From Prevotella sp. P5-108 (GTDB taxonomy: Bacteria > Bacteroidota > Bacteroidia > Bacteroidales > Bacteroidaceae): 64,000 nucleotides of DNA. The notes beneath the pieces were generated by a model. That model ran no database searches. It was not told where the DNA came from and was given only the letters and a program-made list of their open reading frames with translations. Shown here piece by piece: positions 28,568-36,985 of this stretch. Position 1 is the stretch's first letter. The number at the start of each line of letters is the position of its first letter. The stretch is from positions 18,313 through 82,312 of the forward strand of contig NZ_NPJJ01000002.1 of NCBI RefSeq assembly GCF_002251385.1, given 5' to 3'. The position numbers and the translations under genes are program-made.

Positions 28568-28598
28568 CTAAAGTAAAAAAAAATTAACCAAGCGCAAA
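28568..28598 (-). promoter_or_regulatory. Ribokinase operon promoter
   Basis: Minus strand TTTG (28598-28595), a 19-base spacer, and TACTTTAG (28575-28568). The -7 box deviates from TAnnTTTG at its last position(s), which fits a regulated promoter. Confidence 0.5.
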
Positions 28599-28637
28599 AT
28601 AATTATGGCTATTTTTTCGCAAGAGGCAAAAAAAGCG

Positions 28638-28645
28638 TATCTTTG
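28638..28645 (+). promoter_or_regulatory. LacI regulator gene promoter -7 box
   Basis: TATCTTTG on the plus strand. The transcript start is expected near 28651, which excludes the upstream in-frame ATG at 28605. Confidence 0.6.
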
Positions 28646-28676
28646 GGCAGTCAAAACCATAACGTCTATAAGGCTC

Positions 28677-29720
28677 ATGAAAAAAGAAACATTGGAAGAC
28701 CTGTCCCGGATAACCGGATACTCGAAAACCACTATTTCTCGGGTACTCAACGGAAAAGGCAAGGAATTCCGCATCAATGACGAGACGTGCCAGCAGATAA
28801 TTCAGGCTGCCAAGGAGCTCAATTATCGGCCATATCTCGTTGCGCAATTTTTGCGCAAGTCCGAGGGCCGAACGCTCGGAATTGCCGTACCGTTTCTCAG
28901 CAATCTCTTCTTTGCCCAACTGGTGTCGACCATCACCATCGAGGCCAAGAAGAACAACTATAGCGTCATGCTCTTTGACACCCAGGAAGACGCCAACATC
29001 GAGAAGAAGTGCATCTCGGCGATGGTAGAGTACGAGGTCAACGGCATCATCATCGCCCCATGCTCCGAGACGCCCGACCTGCTCGAAATCATCAGCAAGA
29101 ACATACCCGTAATCCTCATCGACCGATATTTCAGAGACTCCTTCCTGCCCTATGTCTCGACCAACAACTACAAGGGTGCCTACGACGCCATGATGACGCT
29201 CCTCAACGCCGGCCACCGTGACATCCTCTGCATACGCGGTCCAGAGACAGCCGTGACTACCCAGGAGAGAGTCAAGGGATGTCGCAAGGCGGTGATAGAC
29301 TTCGGACAGCCCGTGCGCCTGCAGATGCTGGGCAACGAGTTTTCCATCCAGAACGGATATACCGAGACCAAGGTGGCGCTCATAGGTCCCCGCGTGCCCA
29401 CAGCCATCTTTGCCATGAGCACCAATATCCTGTTGGGCACCATCAAGGCGCTCCGCGAGCAGAACATGGACATCCCCAACGACATCTCGGTAATCTCCTT
29501 CGACGACAGCGTCTTCCTCGACTACATGAACCCGCCCATCACGCGCGTGGCACAGCCCACTGAGCACATGGCGCTGGCTGCCGTCAAGATGATGATCAAC
29601 TGCATCAACGAGGGGAAGCAGTTGCAGTCGCGCATATTCATGGCGCCCACCGTCATCGCCAAGGAGTCGGTCAAAATCATCAACCCCCTTGTCGTCCCCA
29701 CCGACAACAGAGAGAAATAA
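28677..29720 (+). CDS. LacI family transcriptional regulator
   Basis: A 347-residue repressor-type protein. Residues 1-50 form the LacI helix-turn-helix and hinge (LEDLSRITGYSKTTISRVLNGKG). Residues 65-340 form the periplasmic-binding-protein-like sugar sensor (GIAVPFLSNLFFAQLVSTI; NGIIIAPCSE; IPVILIDRYF; ISVISFDDS). It is divergent from the ribokinase operon with a 150-base shared region containing a palindrome, so it probably controls that operon in response to ribose or a related sugar. Start 28677 follows ATAAGG and lies downstream of the promoter. Confidence 0.93.
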   Translation: MKKETLEDLSRITGYSKTTISRVLNGKGKEFRINDETCQQIIQAAKELNYRPYLVAQFLRKSEGRTLGIAVPFLSNLFFAQLVSTITIEAKKNNYSVMLFDTQEDANIEKKCISAMVEYEVNGIIIAPCSETPDLLEIISKNIPVILIDRYFRDSFLPYVSTNNYKGAYDAMMTLLNAGHRDILCIRGPETAVTTQERVKGCRKAVIDFGQPVRLQMLGNEFSIQNGYTETKVALIGPRVPTAIFAMSTNILLGTIKALREQNMDIPNDISVISFDDSVFLDYMNPPITRVAQPTEHMALAAVKMMINCINEGKQLQSRIFMAPTVIAKESVKIINPLVVPTDNREK

Positions 29721-29768
29721 CCCCAAGACTGGCCGGAAATGGTTCCGGTCAGAACCCTTAAAACTATA

Positions 29769-29936
29769 ATGAATATGGACAAGTATGTATGTGATGTCTG
29801 CGGATACATCTACGACCCCGCCGTAGGCGATCCCGACAATGGCATCGAACCAGGTACAGCATTTGAAGACCTGCCCGAAGACTGGCTCTGCCCTCTCTGC
29901 GGTGTAGGCAAAGACGAATTCAGCAAGGTGGATTGA
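29769..29936 (+). CDS. Rubredoxin
   Basis: A 53-55 residue electron carrier. [12 protein letters not shown] and [12 protein letters not shown] provide the four Cys ligands of the single iron. [19 protein letters not shown] between them is the family signature. It usually serves oxygen or peroxide reduction in anaerobes. A start at 29769 (MNMDKYVC) or 29775 (MDKYVC) is equally plausible; the second gives the classical length. Monocistronic, with its own terminator. Confidence 0.96.
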   Translation: MNMDKYVCDVCGYIYDPAVGDPDNGIEPGTAFEDLPEDWLCPLCGVGKDEFSKVD

Positions 29937-29957
29937 CTCCGCCTCTCTATCGGATCA

Positions 29958-30006
29958 AGACCGACGGCCGGCGACCCTATATACAGGGCTGCCGACCGTC
30001 GGTCTT
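29958..30006 (+). terminator. Rubredoxin gene terminator
   Basis: AGACCGACGG pairs with CCGTCGGTCT, extended by an inner GGC/GCC and CCCT/AGGG stem, followed by TTTCTG. Confidence 0.75.
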
Positions 30007-30041
30007 TCTGTTGCGGTATGCGTATTGTTCAATATGGATTA

Positions 30042-30150
30042 CTCCAGCACTCTGCTGATGACCTCCGGCAATTTTCTGACCATCTCCAGCACTCTGCTGA
30101 TGACCTCCAGCAATTTTCTGACCATCTCCAGCACTCTGCTGATTATCATC
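30042..30150. repeat. 21-bp tandem array (about 5 units) of the CTCCAGCA family
   Basis: Alternating 21-base units CTCCAGCACTCTGCTGATGA(C) and CTCCAGCAATTTTCTGACCA(T). The same unit occurs in reverse orientation at 43581-43680. No gene lies between rubredoxin and 30323. Confidence 0.8.
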
Positions 30151-30153
30151 GTC

Positions 30154-30243
30154 GGCTCGTGCCTATTGATACGAGCCCTCGTGCCTATTGTTACGTGGCT
30201 TCGTGCCTATTGATACGTGGTCTCGTGACTTCCGTTACGAGCC
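30154..30243. repeat. 22-bp palindromic unit cluster, locus 2
   Basis: Four consecutive 22-base units of the GGCTCGTGCCTATTGATACG type. Sits between convergent genes and directly next to the 21-bp array. Confidence 0.8.
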
Positions 30244-30322
30244 GCCGACGATGCCTCCGGTGTCGCCAAATGTGGTGACGGCGAGCGCTGTGGCCCACAC
30301 TGGCCTTGGCTTCGTGCCCGCG

Positions 30323-31189
30323 TCAGAAACGGATGCCCATTCCTATCGACACGGGATAGCACTTGGGGGCGTTGGCGGTCTTGAGCAGCGGGGTGAGCGC
30401 CGTGCGGGTGTAGACGACTATGGCTCCGTAGCCGGCGCGCAGGTCGAGGCTCAGTCCCACGGGATTGAGATTGATGTCTGAAGCCGATGTGCGCTTGTCG
30501 CCATTGACCACATAGCGCGACCGCTCGTGCCAGCGCAGTTCGAGCGATGGTCCCACGGCCACGAAGGCATTAAGACCGAGCCGCTTCTGCCATTCCAGCA
30601 TCACGGGCAACCGCACAAAGTCGTACATGAGATAACTCTTCTCCACGTTTTCGTCATCGGGGCGGGTGGCAAACGAGGTCTTGCCGTCGCTGGTGGCAAG
30701 CACGGTGTTGCCCTTGAGGTGGTTGAAGACCTGTCCCACTGACAGCGACGAGGTCAAAGCCAGGTTCTGGTGCATGCGGAAGCCTACGCTGGTGAGCGTG
30801 ATGCCCCATTCCCACGACTTGGCGTCGCGTGTGGGCAGATTGTCGCCACTGCTCAGCGACATGGCGCTGCTGCCCAGGAGATTGTAGCCGAAGTAGAGCC
30901 ACGGGTAGTTGTTGACGATGCGCCCCTTCTTCTTGCCCAGCGACGAGGGGATAAACGGCGAGGTCACGTAGACCTGCTCGATGTCCTGGCCGTCGACAAA
31001 GCGGGTCTCCGACACCTTCTTCATCTCCTTCTGGTCTTTGCCGTAGACGGTGACGGTGGTGTTGGCGTCGGTGCCGCTTACTACGATTTGTCTGTTGCCC
31101 ACCACGATGGTGGTGTCTTTCTGTTGTGCTGCGGCATAGTGGGGCATAGCCATGAGCGCCACTGCCGCGATGATGTGCTTGATATTCAT
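30323..31189 (-). CDS. Outer-membrane beta-barrel protein of unknown function
   Basis: 288 residues with a signal peptide ending near AAAQQ. After a short N-terminal domain (TTIVVGNRQIVVSGTDANTT) the protein alternates aromatic and polar residues in about eight strands and ends in a strand finishing with IRF (SIGMGIRF), the usual barrel end for outer-membrane insertion. It is the last gene of the unit started by the ECF sigma factor, 20 bases after the preceding stop. PorT-like or surface-sensor roles are possible. No specific function is visible. Confidence 0.72.
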   Translation of the reverse strand: MNIKHIIAAVALMAMPHYAAAQQKDTTIVVGNRQIVVSGTDANTTVTVYGKDQKEMKKVSETRFVDGQDIEQVYVTSPFIPSSLGKKKGRIVNNYPWLYFGYNLLGSSAMSLSSGDNLPTRDAKSWEWGITLTSVGFRMHQNLALTSSLSVGQVFNHLKGNTVLATSDGKTSFATRPDDENVEKSYLMYDFVRLPVMLEWQKRLGLNAFVAVGPSLELRWHERSRYVVNGDKRTSASDINLNPVGLSLDLRAGYGAIVVYTRTALTPLLKTANAPKCYPVSIGMGIRF

Positions 31190-31208
31190 TGTCGTGTGTA
31201 TTTATGTC

Positions 31209-31667
31209 TTATTTTCTTCTGGAGTAGCACAGCGTCATGATATCGTCGGGCGAGAGGCGCCCCTCGATGTAGATGACCGTGCCGCGCTGCCCTGCGCCGT
31301 TGCTGAAGAGTATGTAGCGGTTCAGCCCTTCAGCTGTGGGTTGCATCATGTAGTATCCGCCGGTGACGAGTCCGTCTTCGACCACCTCGCGTATCTTCCT
31401 GGCGCGCTTGCGGTCGGCCTGCAGATAGGGCGCCACGTCGTCGGCGAGGTGCTTGTACACCAGACTCTTGTATATGTTGAGCTTGTAGCCCTTCAGGGTG
31501 GCGTTGCGCATGGATACCATCTTGCATCCCTTGGCGTGGCCGTACCTCGTAAAGACCTCGTTGACGCTCAGCCCCGTCTGGGCGATGGCTGCGAGGTGCA
31601 TCATCAGCGCAAGCGCCACCGCCATGAGGGTGCGCCGGGCTGTAGTCGTTATGTGATATTGTGCCAT
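31209..31667 (-). CDS. Small exported protein, DUF6108-like
   Basis: 152 residues with a hydrophobic export signal (residues about 12-30, ending AIAQ). The mature part has TRYGHAKGCKMVSM, KGYKLNIYKSLVYK, a basic helix RKRARKIREVV and a final beta strand pair GTVIYIEGRLSPDDIMTL. I recall this pattern from a Bacteroidales family annotated DUF6108, usually found beside ECF sigma factors, as here. Function unknown. It lies 19 bases after the anti-sigma-like gene. Confidence 0.68.
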   Translation of the reverse strand: MAQYHITTTARRTLMAVALALMMHLAAIAQTGLSVNEVFTRYGHAKGCKMVSMRNATLKGYKLNIYKSLVYKHLADDVAPYLQADRKRARKIREVVEDGLVTGGYYMMQPTAEGLNRYILFSNGAGQRGTVIYIEGRLSPDDIMTLCYSRRK

Positions 31668-31685
31668 AGTCGTATTGTTTGTTCT

Positions 31686-32144
31686 CTATTGTCTTTCCAT
31701 CATGCCGAGAGCCGCAAAGGCATCGTCGTCGTCCTCGAGCTGTATGGTCTGCAGGGCGCTGAGCGCCTCGGCTCTCACCTCGCTGCGGTCGGTGCATACC
31801 TTGCCGTCGATGACGGCATAGGTAGAGGCGCTGGGGCGTGGCCATACCATCACTGCCACCGCCACGACGGCTGCCGCCGCTGCAGCCCCTATCCACAGGC
31901 GGCGCACCATCGGCGTCGGGCGCCGGGCGGTGTGTCGGGGCGCGGTGGGGGCAGTCGAGAGAGAGTGGGCTGTCTCCATCCGTTGGCCATCGACGTAGCC
32001 GAAGAGCGCCTTGTATATCGCCCATTCGGCGGGGATGTCGCTGGCTGTGGCGAAGTAGGCGCGCAGTCGGGCTTCCTCGTCGTTGGTGGTGGCGCCTGCC
32101 ATGTAGCGGTCTATCAGCCGGGTTATGTCTTGATGATTGTTCAT
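31686..32144 (-). CDS. Anti-sigma-like membrane protein
   Basis: 152 residues. The N-terminal 60 residues (IDRYMAGATTNDEEARLRAYF) resemble the short helical zinc-free anti-sigma domain common in Bacteroidales. A single transmembrane helix lies at about residues 83-101 (WIGAAAAAAVVAVAVMVW), with a short outer tail. The start codon overlaps the sigma factor stop by 4 bases (ATGA), so translation is coupled. Probable role: hold the ECF sigma at the membrane until a signal arrives. Confidence 0.75.
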   Translation of the reverse strand: MNNHQDITRLIDRYMAGATTNDEEARLRAYFATASDIPAEWAIYKALFGYVDGQRMETAHSLSTAPTAPRHTARRPTPMVRRLWIGAAAAAAVVAVAVMVWPRPSASTYAVIDGKVCTDRSEVRAEALSALQTIQLEDDDDAFAALGMMERQ

Positions 32145-32644
32145 ATACTGTTACCTCCTTGTCGTGTGATATGGATAAACTGGGTGCGGATGGCGATACG
32201 TGCCCGAGAGAGGTTCTTGCGCAGATTGGCTGCCGAGCATCCCGTGATGCGCATAATCTCGTCGGCGGTGTAGCCTTCAATCTCCTTCATACGGAAGAGT
32301 CGCTGCTGCAGAGGCGGCAGGTGGTCGATGATGTCGCTCACCAGACCTATCTGGTCGCGCGCCTCGACCCGCAGGTCTTCGTGCCCCATGTCGTCAGCGG
32401 TAGAGAGCCGTCGGCTGTGGCTGGCGTGGCGCTGCTGGTCGTAGAACCTGTTGCGCAGCATGGTCACGGCCATCGCCCTGAGGTTGTCGCCGGCATCGAG
32501 ACGCTCGCGCATGTCCCAGAGTCGCAGCAGGGTCTTCTGGGCCAGGTCGTCGGCGTCGTCGCTGCTGGCCGTCAGACTGACGGCGTATCGCAACAGGTCG
32601 TCGCGCAGCGGTATGATCGTATGATAGAAGTCTTCTGTAGTCAT
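32141..32644 (-). CDS. ECF-type RNA polymerase sigma factor
   Basis: 167 residues with only regions 2 and 4. Region 2 has SDDADDLAQKTLLRLWDMRE and a second helix NLRAMAVTMLRNRFYDQQR. Region 4 has LPPLQQRLFRMKEIEGYTADEIMRITGCSAANLRKNLSRAR, the -35 binding helix-turn-helix. First gene of a four-gene unit (sigma, anti-sigma-like, DUF6108-like, outer-membrane protein), a layout that suggests envelope sensing. No canonical promoter box is seen, which fits autoregulation. Confidence 0.93.
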   Translation of the reverse strand: MTTEDFYHTIIPLRDDLLRYAVSLTASSDDADDLAQKTLLRLWDMRERLDAGDNLRAMAVTMLRNRFYDQQRHASHSRRLSTADDMGHEDLRVEARDQIGLVSDIIDHLPPLQQRLFRMKEIEGYTADEIMRITGCSAANLRKNLSRARIAIRTQFIHITRQGGNSI

Positions 32645-32784
32645 ATCCTTTCACACTAATAACGTATGAAAAGCCAAAATAGGACATAACAAGCGTGAAA
32701 AAAACTGAAAAAAGCGGGAAAATCGTCGCCGCCATGCAATCTTTCGTCACCTTATACATTATATATATAATAAAACGAACAAAG

Positions 32785-34065
32785 ATGAACAAGACAACCA
32801 ATGTAATAGCCGCCGCCGTCATGGTGATGACCGGCCTCGGCTCGTGTGCCACCAGCAAGCAGCCCGCTGCCAAAGACGCAGACATGAACGCAAGTAAGAT
32901 CGTGGAAATAGAAAAACTCGACAGCGAGTATCTCGTACTCTCCGACGCCCAGCAGTCGGCTCTGCGGAGCATCAACGGCATGGCGTTCGACCTGATGCGT
33001 ACCCAGGCGGGCATGGACTCCAAGGTGGTTTCGCCCATCAGCGTGTCGTATCTCATGGCGATGCTCGCCAACGGCGCCAACGGCACTACCCGTGCCGAAA
33101 TCATGAAGACCCTCGGCGTAGACGACAGTCAGATGGATGCGCTCAACGAGGTCTGCAAGTCTCTCATTGACAAGGCGTCGCGTCTGGACAGCCAGACCCG
33201 CATCAATGTGGCCAACTGCATCGCCGTAGACCGGCAGGCGAGTCTCAACCCCGACTATGTGACCACGATGAAGAACTTCTACGACGCCGAGGTGACCAGC
33301 CGCGACTTTGGCAAGGCTTCGACGGTAGACTATCTTAACGGCTGGTGTCAGCGACAGACCCACGGCATGATACCGCGCATCATCGACCAGCTCAGCGCCG
33401 ATGATGTGGCTGTGCTGATGAATGCCATCTACTTCAACGGTACCTGGGCCGACAAGTTTGATAAAGCCGACACCCGCGTAGAGCCTTTCCACGGCTATAC
33501 CCGCGACATCAAGCGGGCACCGATGATGCACCGAGAGGGCAGGATGTACTATGCACGCATGCAGGGATATGGTGCAGTGGTGCTGCCCTATGGCAACGGC
33601 AACTTCACGATGACCGTAATGCTGCCCTATGAGGGCAAGTCGGTGACCGAGGTGATGAACTCTCTCGACGCCAGCGTCATGGACAGCATCTGGCGCGCTG
33701 CCGAAGAGTGCAGGGTAGACCTGAAACTGCCACGCTTCACTATAGCCACCGAGACCCGGCTCAACGAGCCTATGGCACAGCTCGGCGCCGCCACCATGTT
33801 TACCCCCGGTCAGGCAGACTTCAGCCAGATGACCGCCCAGCCCATCTACATCTCGGGCATGCTGCAGAAAGCCAAAATCGAGGTGAGCGAAGAGGGTACC
33901 AAGGCTGCCGCCGTGACCTCGGTGATGGTGCGCACCACCGCGCTGGAGCCTCAGGAGCCCTGGTACGTCAACTTCCACGCCGACCGCCCCTTCATCTACA
34001 TGATTACCCATCGCCCCACGGGAGCCATCTTCTTCGTGGGCCAGTACACAGGCGACGACCTGTAA
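32785..34065 (+). CDS. Serpin family serine protease inhibitor, lipoprotein
   Basis: 426 residues with a lipobox (GLGSC, Cys near residue 20). The whole remaining length is a serpin fold: NVVSPIS-like DSKVVSPISVSYLMAMLANGA, NAIYFNGTWADKF, and the hinge EEGTKAAAVTSV before the reactive loop, then FHADRPFIYMI and GAIFFVGQ. The small residues of the hinge imply an inhibitory, shape-changing serpin. The P1 site is probably in MVRTTAL, a Thr or Arg. Outer-membrane anchoring would place it against host proteases at the cell surface. ATG 32785 starts the lipoprotein signal. Confidence 0.92.
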   Translation: MNKTTNVIAAAVMVMTGLGSCATSKQPAAKDADMNASKIVEIEKLDSEYLVLSDAQQSALRSINGMAFDLMRTQAGMDSKVVSPISVSYLMAMLANGANGTTRAEIMKTLGVDDSQMDALNEVCKSLIDKASRLDSQTRINVANCIAVDRQASLNPDYVTTMKNFYDAEVTSRDFGKASTVDYLNGWCQRQTHGMIPRIIDQLSADDVAVLMNAIYFNGTWADKFDKADTRVEPFHGYTRDIKRAPMMHREGRMYYARMQGYGAVVLPYGNGNFTMTVMLPYEGKSVTEVMNSLDASVMDSIWRAAEECRVDLKLPRFTIATETRLNEPMAQLGAATMFTPGQADFSQMTAQPIYISGMLQKAKIEVSEEGTKAAAVTSVMVRTTALEPQEPWYVNFHADRPFIYMITHRPTGAIFFVGQYTGDDL

Positions 34066-34092
34066 CCTTCGTCATACCCAATGTAGTCTCTG

Positions 34093-34126
34093 GGCTTGTC
34101 TCCGCGAAGGAGGCAAGCCTTTTTTC
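34093..34126 (+). terminator. Serpin gene terminator
   Basis: GGCTTGTCTCC / GGAGGCAAGCC stem with one bulge, then TTTTTT. Confidence 0.85.
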
Positions 34127-34235
34127 GTTCCCGTCGACCCGTGCAAAAACCGAGAGGTTGGCCCAAAAAACCATAAAAAATGCTCTGCGCCGTTTTTTTG
34201 TCCACTCCGATACGGCCTATCTTGATAATTATCAG

Positions 34236-34243
34236 TATCTTTG
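34236..34243 (+). promoter_or_regulatory. GH31 gene promoter -7 box
   Basis: TATCTTTG, 30 bases before the ATG at 34273. No proper -33 box at the right distance. Confidence 0.5.
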
Positions 34244-34272
34244 TGGCAGAAACAATCACAATGCTACAAATC

Positions 34273-36654
34273 ATGAAAAAACTGTTTATCTTCCTGCTGT
34301 TGCTGACAGCCATCCCCATGATGGCGCAGAACACCACCGAGTACGAGGTAAAGCTGAAGAACAAGATGCACATGAACGTACAGGTATGTACGGACGGCAT
34401 CTTCCGCGTACGCTTCTCGCCTCGTGACAAGTATGCCGAAAATCTCATGCTGCGCTACAATGTGCAGAAGAAAGACTGGCAGCGCGTCGACTGCAATACC
34501 ACCGACAAGGGTGGAGTGATGACTATCACCACCGGACTCTACTCCCTGACCATCGACAAGAAGGACGGCTCTATCAGCGTAGCCGACAAGTCGGGCAAGA
34601 AGATAGTGGACCGCGTCAACTACCTCAAGGGCACCGACCCGCTGCTCGCCTCGCTGGGCAAAGACATCAATGTGAAGTTTGCCGACATGAAGGTGGCAAA
34701 GAATAATGGTATTATCGGCGACGTCAAGACCTCGGCTGCCGCCAAGGATACTGCCGAGACCGGCGAATACAAGAAGTGCAGCATCATCAACTTCACCCTG
34801 CGTGAGGGAGAGCGCTTCTACGGCGGTGGCAGCACCAGTCGCGAGCACATCCAGCACCGAGGAGAGTTGCTGCGTATGTGGACAACATACCAGCACACCG
34901 AGATACCACAGCCCATGCTCATCAGCAGCAACGGCTGGGGCGTCTTCAACAACACCACACTGAAGCACTTCTTCGACATCGGCCGTCACCAGAAGGACAT
35001 CATGTCGGTCTACAACACCACCGACGAAGCCGACTTCTACCTGATGCTCGGCAAGGATATGCCCGCCATCATCGACGCCTACACCCTCATCACCGGCCGT
35101 CCTTACCTGCAGCCCAAGTGGGCCTACGGTCTCTGCTTCGGTCCCAACATGCTCGAAAACCAGTTTGACATCCTGCGCGACGCCGTCGAGTTCCGTCGTA
35201 TGGAGGTGCCTTGCGACCTGCTCTGGCTCGAACCCCAGTGGATGGAGAAGCGATACGACTTCTCTACGAAGAAGAAATGGAACTACAAGCTCTTCTCGGC
35301 AGAGGCTTACTGGGACTCATGCAAATACCCGAAGAAGGAAAACCATCGCCTGCTCGTCGGACGCCTCAAGAACATGGGCTTCAAGCTCGGCCTCTGGCTC
35401 TGTGAGGAATACGACCTGAGTATCGCCGAAGAGGACGCGCTGGCAAAGGCTGCCGGCAAGCCCGAAAGCGGCAAGGAACACTGGATGGACCACCTGCGCA
35501 ACTTTGTAGACAATGGCGTGCGCGGCTTCAAGATGGACCCCGCCCGTACTATCGATGAGCATCCCACACGCGACTACTACAACGGTTACACTGACAAGGT
35601 GATGCACAACCTCAACCAGATACTGCTGCCCAAGCAGATGGAGGTGATGATGCGCGACCATACCGGCCGACGCAACTGGCATCACTACACCGCCGGATGG
35701 GCTGGTACACAGCACTGGGGTGCATCGACCAGCGGCGACAATGGTGGCGGCAAGACTGCGCTCTTCGACCAGCTCAACCTGGGTATGAGCGGCTTCCTCA
35801 ACACATCGTGCGACGTGATGTCAGTGCCCAAGGAGCAGGAGATGCAGAGTCTGCACTTCGGTCTCTTCCTCCCCTGGGTACAGATAAATAGTTGGTACTC
35901 GCTCCTGCAGCCCTTCTACTTCTCTACCCATGACAAGGCTATCTACAAGTATTATGTGCAGCTGCGCTACCGTCTGCTGCCTTACATCTACACTGCCGCC
36001 ATCGAGGGTGCGCAGACTGGTATGCCTATTGTAAGGTCGATGCCGCTCGAGTTCCCTGCCGACCGCAATGTCGACGATGCCTGCTATCAGTATATGTTTG
36101 GCAAGAACTTCCTCGTAGGAATATTCAGCAATGAGGTTTATCTGCCCAAGGGCGAATGGACCGACTTCTGGAATGGTGAACGCGTACAGGGTGGACGCAC
36201 CGTGAAGCGCGATATCCCTGAAGGTCGTGCCGGTCTGCTCTTCGTGCGTGAGGGCTCTATCATCCCCATGCAGCGCGACATGAACTTCGTGGGCGAATAT
36301 CCCATCGATACCCTTACCGTCAAGGTATTCCCCAAGGGCAAGTCTTCTTATACCCTCATGGAAGACGATGGCGAGAGCTATGACTACGAGAAGGGTGCCG
36401 TGGCTCGTACCACTTTCGACTGCGCCCAGAACGGTCAGCGCGTCGACTTCACCGTGCAGCCCGTCAAGGGTCAGTACAAGGGTATGTACACCAGCCGTAC
36501 CTATAAACTCGAGGTCTATACCCACCGCCGTCCTACCGCTGTCAAGGTCAACGGAGTGGCTACCAAGGACTTCACCTATAGCCCCGAGGGCATCGTCAGC
36601 GTTACCCTCCCTCAGAAGGACGTCCATGCCAAGGCTACTGTAAGCATCCAGTAA
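34273..36654 (+). CDS. Glycoside hydrolase family 31 (alpha-glucosidase/alpha-xylosidase type), exported
   Basis: 793 residues with a signal peptide ending MMAQ. An N-terminal beta-sandwich (to about residue 270) carries GERFYGGG and a HRG-type loop. The (beta/alpha)8 barrel follows: PKWAYGLCFGPNM, CDLLWLEPQWMEKRYDF, and GVRGFKMDPARTIDEHP, whose Asp in KMD is the probable nucleophile. LPYIYTAA and PIVRSMPLEFP are also GH31-typical. C-terminal beta domains (FPKGKSSYTLMEDDGESYDY) close it. It acts on alpha-linked glycans in the periplasm. ATG 34261 is an alternative start 4 codons earlier. Substrate cannot be fixed from sequence. Confidence 0.9.
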   Translation: MKKLFIFLLLLTAIPMMAQNTTEYEVKLKNKMHMNVQVCTDGIFRVRFSPRDKYAENLMLRYNVQKKDWQRVDCNTTDKGGVMTITTGLYSLTIDKKDGSISVADKSGKKIVDRVNYLKGTDPLLASLGKDINVKFADMKVAKNNGIIGDVKTSAAAKDTAETGEYKKCSIINFTLREGERFYGGGSTSREHIQHRGELLRMWTTYQHTEIPQPMLISSNGWGVFNNTTLKHFFDIGRHQKDIMSVYNTTDEADFYLMLGKDMPAIIDAYTLITGRPYLQPKWAYGLCFGPNMLENQFDILRDAVEFRRMEVPCDLLWLEPQWMEKRYDFSTKKKWNYKLFSAEAYWDSCKYPKKENHRLLVGRLKNMGFKLGLWLCEEYDLSIAEEDALAKAAGKPESGKEHWMDHLRNFVDNGVRGFKMDPARTIDEHPTRDYYNGYTDKVMHNLNQILLPKQMEVMMRDHTGRRNWHHYTAGWAGTQHWGASTSGDNGGGKTALFDQLNLGMSGFLNTSCDVMSVPKEQEMQSLHFGLFLPWVQINSWYSLLQPFYFSTHDKAIYKYYVQLRYRLLPYIYTAAIEGAQTGMPIVRSMPLEFPADRNVDDACYQYMFGKNFLVGIFSNEVYLPKGEWTDFWNGERVQGGRTVKRDIPEGRAGLLFVREGSIIPMQRDMNFVGEYPIDTLTVKVFPKGKSSYTLMEDDGESYDYEKGAVARTTFDCAQNGQRVDFTVQPVKGQYKGMYTSRTYKLEVYTHRRPTAVKVNGVATKDFTYSPEGIVSVTLPQKDVHAKATVSIQ

Positions 36655-36744
36655 GTCTGCCGGCATAACCCATATCTCCGTAGGGATACCCGCTTCTGGT
36701 GCAGAGTCAGAGGCGATGCCCTCCGGAACACCGATTATCCATAT

Positions 36745-36810
36745 ACACTACGCCCTGAAGGGACCGAAGCAGCCGTTTGGCTCAGCTCTCATCCCTTCAG
36801 GGCGTAGTGT
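36745..36810. repeat. Dispersed palindrome, 19-bp stem
   Basis: ACACTACGCCCTGAAGGGA (36745-36763) pairs perfectly with 36792-36810. Shares its core with the ettA terminator at 23123-23180. Lies between convergent genes and could terminate both. Confidence 0.7.
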
Positions 36811-36829
36811 GTATCATGGCGTGAGTCGC

Positions 36830-36985
36830 CTAATCCTCCAGATACCCCTTGGTGAAAAGGTCGTAGGAGATAGCTTCAAGTTCGGCTACGCTCCGCTGGC
36901 TCAGCGCGCGCTCTATCTTGTCTATGAGTTCGCGGCGCCGCATCTCGTCGTCGCCGTCCAGCCGTCGTGTATATCTATTGGTCAT
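36830..36985 (-). CDS. Small helical protein, 51 residues, downstream of ribD
   Basis: Reads MTNRYTRRLDGDDEMRRREL, then IDKIERALSQRSVAELEAIS, then YDLFTKGYLED. It is rich in charged residues and looks like two helices, with no signal or membrane segment. I do not recognise the family. Support for it being real: its ATG lies in a 63-bp segment duplicated from the ribD 3' end. In the ancestral order this ATG would have overlapped the ribD stop (ATGACCAATAG), i.e. a translationally coupled pair. In the other copy the same ATG is ACG. It could bind DNA or a partner protein, but nothing specific is visible. Confidence 0.55.
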   Translation of the reverse strand: MTNRYTRRLDGDDEMRRRELIDKIERALSQRSVAELEAISYDLFTKGYLED

